DNA of 64,000 bases from Clostridium amylolyticum (GTDB lineage: Bacteria; Bacillota; Clostridia; Clostridiales; Clostridiaceae). The stretch is taken from positions 62,001 through 126,000 of the forward strand of contig NZ_FQZO01000008.1 in the NCBI RefSeq assembly GCF_900142075.1. Direction: 5' to 3'. Position numbers and translations under genes: made by a program. Shown piece by piece: positions 59,865 through 64,000 of this stretch (position 1 is its first letter; the number at the start of each line of letters is the position of its first letter). A model generated the notes under the pieces. That model was not told the origin of the DNA. It worked only from the letters and a program-made list of their open reading frames with translations, and ran no database searches.

Positions 59865-60335
59865 TTAATTCAGTGATGACTTTACTCTTGATTGATAAAT
59901 CAATACATTTTTATGAATGTTAATAAATGAAATGAAGGCTAAGGTAAAAATACTAATTTTATTCTCCAAAGTTATATATTTAATAATGTTATCTACTATT
60001 TCTAGCATGGCTATAGTGAGAATAAGGGTTAAAGCAACTTGTCCTACTAAACTTTTTGCATTCTCCGCTTTTGAATAATCTATAAATATTAAAGCTATCC
60101 CTGCAAGTACAAAAACTCCATAAAGAATGTAATTAGCCAGTCTAGTATTTCCCAATGCCTGAACATAAATAATCAGCTTATATATTAAAAACAAACCTCC
60201 ACCTAAGGCTATGCTTATGAAAATCGAAGTTATTAATTTTGTTTTCATAGGGGAGTTTTTATAATGTCCAATGCTCATGCTGCTATATACTATATAAAAT
60301 ATCATCAAGGCAATAACAAACAAAAGTATTAACAT
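59865..60335 (-). CDS. Hypothetical polytopic membrane protein
   Basis: A 156-residue protein with four or five hydrophobic helices (about 2-18, 30-50, 65-85, 95-115, 122-140). GGAGG lies 7 nt before the ATG. No family is recognised. It may form a small membrane-protein operon with the next two genes. Confidence 0.6.
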   Translation of the reverse strand: MLILLFVIALMIFYIVYSSMSIGHYKNSPMKTKLITSIFISIALGGGLFLIYKLIIYVQALGNTRLANYILYGVFVLAGIALIFIDYSKAENAKSLVGQVALTLILTIAMLEIVDNIIKYITLENKISIFTLAFISFINIHKNVLIYQSRVKSSLN

Positions 60336-60369
60336 AATAGCCCTCCAAATTTATAGGAAATAATCCGTT

Positions 60370-60531
60370 CTAATGACTGCCTCTATATAATTTATTCCTT
60401 CTAAAATCAAAAGTATCATGAAGTACATTGAGTTCATGTCCATTAATGACAACGGTGACATTATCTTTCCACTTAATATCTGCAGAACTCTCTTTATAAT
60501 TCCAGTATATATTTCGAGGTTTCTTTTTCAC
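60370..60531 (-). pseudogene. C-terminal remnant of a DUF5412-like protein
   Basis: The minus strand encodes 53 residues, KPRNIYWNYKESSADIKWKD then NVTVVINGHELNVLHDTFDF, ending at TAG. The YWNY...ESSADIKWKD...VVINGHELNV pattern is that of the end of DUF5412-type proteins, as I recall them. The frame opens only 5-6 codons earlier after a TAA. No ribosome site precedes the GTG at 60531, and no membrane-anchored N terminus remains. It is best read as a truncated gene fragment. Confidence 0.5.
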
Positions 60532-60629
60532 TTGATTCTTATATGTTAATTATATAATAGAGGTACATATATTTCCACTATATGGATTAATATTGTGGTA
60601 TTAATTTACTTTTAGAAAGAAATTAAAAA

Positions 60630-60672
60630 AACCTTCTTTTCCACTTGTTTTTATCTTTGTGAAAAGAAGGTT
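60630..60672 (-). terminator. Terminator of the PTS operon
   Basis: AACCTTCTTTTC-CAC pairs with GTG-AAAAGAAGGTT (60630-60644 with 60659-60672); on the minus strand TTTTTTTAATTT follows. Confidence 0.8.
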
Positions 60673-60723
60673 GTACAATTATAAATATTAATCACCTATA
60701 TAAATACATAAGTTTTTTATCAT

Positions 60724-62127
60724 TTATTCTACAAGCTTTTTAAATTCTCTCATAACGTTGGCCACTTTAGGTCCAATTACTATTTGTAAGTTGTGATCGT
60801 CTATCTTCACTACTCCATGAGCTCCAGTTTGTTTTATTTTATTTTCATTAACTGGAGACATATCCTTAACTTCTAATCTTAATCTTGTCATGCAGTTTTC
60901 GTAGTTGATTAGGTTATCTTTTCCCCCTATATTTTCTAATATCTTTTTTGACATATATTCATAGTTGCTGTGGGATAATTTTAAATTTTCTTCATCAGAA
61001 GAATTTTCTTCAACACTTATACTGCTATCTCTTCCCAGTAACTTAATATCCTTTTTAGTTATCAATGTGTAAAAAGTAAAATAGTAAAGGGCAAAGAAGG
61101 CTAAACCTACTGGTATAATTAAAATTCCTTTAGTAGATAATTTTAGATTTAGTACAAAGTCTATTACTCCAGCACCCCAAGAAAATCCGTGACGTATGCC
61201 TAGTAAATAAAGCGTCGCACCAGCTAGTCCAGTATACACGGAATGTATGAAGTAAAGTAGTGGTGATGCAAATAAGAATGTGAATTCTATAGGTTCTGTA
61301 ATACCTGTAACAAAGGAGGTTATACTTCCAGAGGTCATTAAGGCTTTTACTTCTGTTTTTTTCTTTGCATCTGCAGCTTTAGTAATTGCTAAGGCTATAG
61401 CTGGAACACCAAACATCATAGTAATAAAGAATCCGCCTATAAACACCCCAGCAGTGGGATCCCCTGCCATAAATCTAGTTATTTCTCCAGTTATAACTTC
61501 TCCCTTAGCATTGGTATATTGTCCTAGTCCAAAATATATGTATGTGTTAATAACGTGGTGTAATCCAAAAGGTAGTAAAAAACGATTTAGGAATCCAAAT
61601 ATAAATATACCTAAAGCTCCAAGGCCCATTAAAGTACGGCTAAATCCATCAATGCCCGCCTGAGCATAAGGCCATACTAAAGAAGATAAATATGCTACAG
61701 GAATCATAGTAATAATAATCATAGTAATTGGGAACTTTTCTCCCCCAAAAAATGCAAAGGCATCTGGTAATTTTGTATCTTTAAACTTATTATAAATTAC
61801 ACTAGCTATTATACCGGCCAAAAGCCCTCCAAATACACTCATGTTTAGCTCAGGGTTTATTATTTTCAAACCCTCTTTAAGTACTAAAATGGCAATAAAA
61901 CCAGTTAAAGCAGGTATACCTCTATCTTTTGTTTTAGATAACCCTATGGCTATAGCCACTGCTAAAATTGCATCCATATTGCTTAGTACAACTCCTGCAG
62001 ACTGAAATATTGGAATATTAAGCATATCCGCTGCAGTTAATCTAATTAAAATACCAGCAATAGGCATTGCCACTATAGGTAGCAGCATAGATTTTCCAAG
62101 CTTTTGTAAATAATTCTTTACCTTCAT
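60724..62127 (-). CDS. PTS transporter subunit IICB (glucose/N-acetylglucosamine/maltoside superfamily)
   Basis: A 467-residue phosphotransferase permease. The IIC domain (residues 1-370) includes FLNRFLLPFGLHHVINTYIY near 181-200, RFMAGDPTAGVFIGGFFITM near 220-239 and GITEPIEFTFLFASPLLYFI near 275-294. A linker precedes the IIB domain (about 395-467) with the phosphorylated cysteine in NYENCMTRLRLEV. There is no IIA domain, so a general IIA must be shared. The RFMAGDP stretch resembles GlcNAc permeases more than maltose ones, while the adjacent GH4 enzyme looks alpha-glucoside specific. Substrate is open. Confidence 0.92.
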   Translation of the reverse strand: MKVKNYLQKLGKSMLLPIVAMPIAGILIRLTAADMLNIPIFQSAGVVLSNMDAILAVAIAIGLSKTKDRGIPALTGFIAILVLKEGLKIINPELNMSVFGGLLAGIIASVIYNKFKDTKLPDAFAFFGGEKFPITMIIITMIPVAYLSSLVWPYAQAGIDGFSRTLMGLGALGIFIFGFLNRFLLPFGLHHVINTYIYFGLGQYTNAKGEVITGEITRFMAGDPTAGVFIGGFFITMMFGVPAIALAITKAADAKKKTEVKALMTSGSITSFVTGITEPIEFTFLFASPLLYFIHSVYTGLAGATLYLLGIRHGFSWGAGVIDFVLNLKLSTKGILIIPVGLAFFALYYFTFYTLITKKDIKLLGRDSSISVEENSSDEENLKLSHSNYEYMSKKILENIGGKDNLINYENCMTRLRLEVKDMSPVNENKIKQTGAHGVVKIDDHNLQIVIGPKVANVMREFKKLVE

Positions 62128-62141
62128 TTCTATACCCCCAA

Positions 62142-62882
62142 TTATAAATCTCTATAAGATATTAATTTAATATTTTTACTCCCTTTTATATCCTCATTTA
62201 TTCTTTTGTCTGTAAGTATTTCTAGTTCTTCCAACCTAGGAAAAACAAAAGAAGAGCTCTTTAAAAGAAACTGGTCAACATAAGCCGGATGACACATAAT
62301 CTCAACGGTTTCATAGTCTTTAAAGCTATTTTCTAGGTTTATAACGTTTACTATAGCTTCATTCAATTCACCCCCAAAGAAATCAGTAGATTTAAATTCT
62401 TTGGAGATGTCATACACTTCTTTTTTAATATTATTTCTTATAGGAAGGTTATACTCCTTTGCAAGCTTTAAAAACACATTATAAATGTTTCCAAAAGAAT
62501 TTATATGATGATGACTGTCTAAATGTGTTGGAATTAATCCAAAGGATAAAAACTTCTCTATTTGAGCCTTCCACTCCTTATATACTTCTTGTAAATCCAC
62601 CTGAAAATCCTGCTCATAAAAACTAAGCTTTTTAAAGTCTCCACTTTCACTTATTATTGTTTTATGACCTTGTATTAATGGTCTTCCACAGGTTAACACC
62701 AGGTGTACTCCTACACCAAGGGTATCATTTTCTTTTGCAAGCTTTACTGCATGTTCTGCTCCTGGCATATTAGTCATAAGGGTAGTGGAGGTAAGGATAC
62801 CCATTTTGTGGGCATCCATTATTCCATAATTTACTGCTCTTGAATAGCCAAAATCATCTGCGTTAATTATTAGCTTTAGCAC
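62142..62882 (-). CDS. chbG: ChbG/YdjC family carbohydrate deacetylase
   Basis: A 246-residue polysaccharide-deacetylase-like enzyme: LKLIINADDFGYSRAVNYGI with the metal-binding Asp pair near residues 8-9, TTLMTNMPG near 33-41, then HLDSHHHINSFGNI (metal-binding His residues near 121-127) and a C-terminal EIMCHPAYVD. In E. coli ChbG removes an acetyl group from chitobiose-6-phosphate before hydrolysis. The GTG start has GGAGG 7 nt upstream. It lies between the GH4 and PTS genes, 14 nt before the latter. Confidence 0.9.
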   Translation of the reverse strand: MLKLIINADDFGYSRAVNYGIMDAHKMGILTSTTLMTNMPGAEHAVKLAKENDTLGVGVHLVLTCGRPLIQGHKTIISESGDFKKLSFYEQDFQVDLQEVYKEWKAQIEKFLSFGLIPTHLDSHHHINSFGNIYNVFLKLAKEYNLPIRNNIKKEVYDISKEFKSTDFFGGELNEAIVNVINLENSFKDYETVEIMCHPAYVDQFLLKSSSFVFPRLEELEILTDKRINEDIKGSKNIKLISYRDL

Positions 62883-62907
62883 ACTTCTCCTCCTCTCTTT
62901 AATATTT

Positions 62908-64000
62908 TTATAATTCAGGCCAATAGCCTTTATTAGCTTCTATTAGTTCATTTAATATAGTTTTAGCAACTTCAGTATCAATTACTGTTCTATTTAAAGC
63001 CAATGCTTGTACTAGTTTTTTATAATCCTTTTCGAAATAAGCATCTACCACTAGCATTTCATAAGCAAGCTGGTTTTCTATTAAACCTTTATAGAAAGTA
63101 GGAATCTTTCCCACAGCAAAAGGCTTTATACCATTTTTAGTAAGCATTGCAGGGACTTCTACCATAGCCTCCTCAGGAATGTTTGATATTATTCCATTAT
63201 TTTTTACCATTACTATATAAATATCTCCATTATTATAAGCTAAAGAAGCTGCCGCCCTTACCATATATACTCCATGTATATCTGATTTTAAATGAATATC
63301 CCCAGTAGAATCGGCTTCAATTATTTTGTCGCATAAATCCATTACACGTTTTTCACGGCCATTTATAACCTGCATTGCTCTTACATTGTTAGCATCCTCT
63401 TTTTTAACTATGGCTTTAGGATATAAATAATACTGCAAATAAGTATTTGGAAGATAATCTGGATAGTCAATAAGCATTTTTCTTGCTTGTTCAAAGGTTT
63501 TAATCCAAGATTGATCCTCTGATATTTCTGAATCTTGAGGAGTAAAGCCTTCCTCTATTATCTTTCTTTTTAATTCTTCAGTATGATCATTCCCTTCTTT
63601 ATCATAAATTTTGGTAAACCATCCAAAATGATTAAGACCAAAATATTCAGGAACCAAGTCCCAAACTTCCTTACCCAATATACCTGCATAACTTATCATT
63701 ATGGCCGCTGGCATATCGCAGATGTTTAATAATCTTTTATCTTCTGGAAATTCTCTTTTTAAAGCTTCAGCAACTATGGCAGCTGGGTTTGTATAATTAA
63801 GAATCCAAGCATCCTTAGAATATCTTCTTATATCACAAACAATTTCAATCATATCTTTTATAGACCTTAAGCCATATGCCATACCTCCTGGGCCACAAGT
63901 TTCTTGTCCCACAACATTGTTCATAAGAGGTATTCTCTCGTCATTTACTCTCATTGGAAGGCCGCCAGTTCTAATTTGAATAAAGGCAAAATCTATGTTC
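62908..64000 (-). CDS. GH4 family 6-phospho-glucosidase (5' end beyond window)
   Basis: At least 364 codons; the frame continues to the right edge (NIDFAFIQIRTGGLPMRVND ahead of the internal ATG at 63954). NAD- and metal-dependent GH4 features are visible: VVGQETCGPGGMAYGLRSI, LNYTNPAAIVAEAL, the NICDMP cysteine and the YFGLNHFGWFTK histidine. The ETCGPGG form is typical of 6-phospho-alpha-glucosidases (GlvA/MalA); beta-type enzymes have other residues there. It hydrolyses the phosphorylated disaccharide imported by the adjacent PTS. The start codon is outside the window. Confidence 0.92.
   Translation of the reverse strand, partial: NIDFAFIQIRTGGLPMRVNDERIPLMNNVVGQETCGPGGMAYGLRSIKDMIEIVCDIRRYSKDAWILNYTNPAAIVAEALKREFPEDKRLLNICDMPAAIMISYAGILGKEVWDLVPEYFGLNHFGWFTKIYDKEGNDHTEELKRKIIEEGFTPQDSEISEDQSWIKTFEQARKMLIDYPDYLPNTYLQYYLYPKAIVKKEDANNVRAMQVINGREKRVMDLCDKIIEADSTGDIHLKSDIHGVYMVRAAASLAYNNGDIYIVMVKNNGIISNIPEEAMVEVPAMLTKNGIKPFAVGKIPTFYKGLIENQLAYEMLVVDAYFEKDYKKLVQALALNRTVIDTEVAKTILNELIEANKGYWPEL

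Overview
The window is chromosomal DNA from a low-GC, endospore-forming Clostridium (sensu stricto type). The evidence is consistently AT-rich DNA, strong GGAGG-type ribosome sites, consensus TTGACA/TATAAT promoters, the spore-coat set cotJA-cotJB-cotJC, an AbrB-type transition regulator, an [FeFe]-hydrogenase-like protein, CadC-type metal control and a selenocysteine-type in-frame TGA. There are no rRNA genes, prophage, complete insertion sequences or CRISPR arrays. The species cannot be fixed from sequence reading alone.

Layout. 1-1.4 kb: start of a DinG-like helicase (minus), a HesB/IscA-like gene interrupted by TGA with a good bacterial SECIS hairpin, an unexplained structured element and a small yvrJ. 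1.4-5 kb: DUF1836, a cluster of DnaA-box sequences, abrB, rsmI and a tRNA methyltransferase (a gene group usually found near oriC in Firmicutes). 5.2-12.2 kb: chemoreceptor, then TetR, MMPL exporter and an LxxG-heptad secreted protein. 12.4-15.9 kb: two paralogous coiled-coil NlpC/P60 wall hydrolases with matching promoters, and a DUF3784 protein. 16-21.4 kb: tRNA-Pro, a mechanosensitive-channel-like protein, a hydrogenase-like protein, a PAP2 phosphatase and a HAD phosphatase. 21.4-31.8 kb: a surface-polysaccharide locus (three or four glycosyltransferase-type proteins, two polymerase/ligase-type proteins, a sulfotransferase-like protein, Wzz, LicD, Wzx). 31.9-34.9 kb: parvulin, a structured RNA, peroxiredoxin and the cotJ operon. 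35-39.1 kb: glycerate kinase, GntP permease and CdaR regulator, with a cre site. 39.5-49.6 kb: tRNA-Phe, a membrane MutS homologue, two LURP-one proteins, a metallophosphoesterase with an inserted 36-nt repeat, a GntR-controlled ABC exporter, ndk, MarR, sirtuin and a small membrane protein. 49.7-60.4 kb: isoprenylcysteine-methyltransferase-like protein, CadC/CadA metal efflux, a XRE/DUF2975 pair, an amino-acid or peptide operon (DUF819, DUF3870, dipeptide epimerase), small membrane proteins and a signal peptidase. 60.7-64 kb: a PTS IICB, a ChbG deacetylase and a GH4 glucosidase that runs off the right edge.

How the genes work together. Three themes stand out: envelope construction and remodelling (polysaccharide locus, NlpC/P60 pair, signal peptidase, YtrA-like ABC operon); carbon use under catabolite control (GntP-GlxK with cre and CdaR; PTS-ChbG-GH4); and stress and sporulation functions (peroxiredoxin, CotJ, CadCA).

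Most notable observations: (i) the UGA-containing HesB-like gene with its SECIS hairpin; (ii) two unrelated genes (an NlpC/P60 gene and glycerate kinase) whose Shine-Dalgarno sequence is separated from the start codon by a stem-loop, leaving the same 10-nt effective spacing in both; (iii) a highly structured RNA upstream of the peroxiredoxin gene; (iv) interleaved inverted repeats before a T-run near 1 kb; (v) several dispersed intergenic palindrome families; and (vi) a perfectly 36-nt periodic insertion inside a metallophosphoesterase gene.
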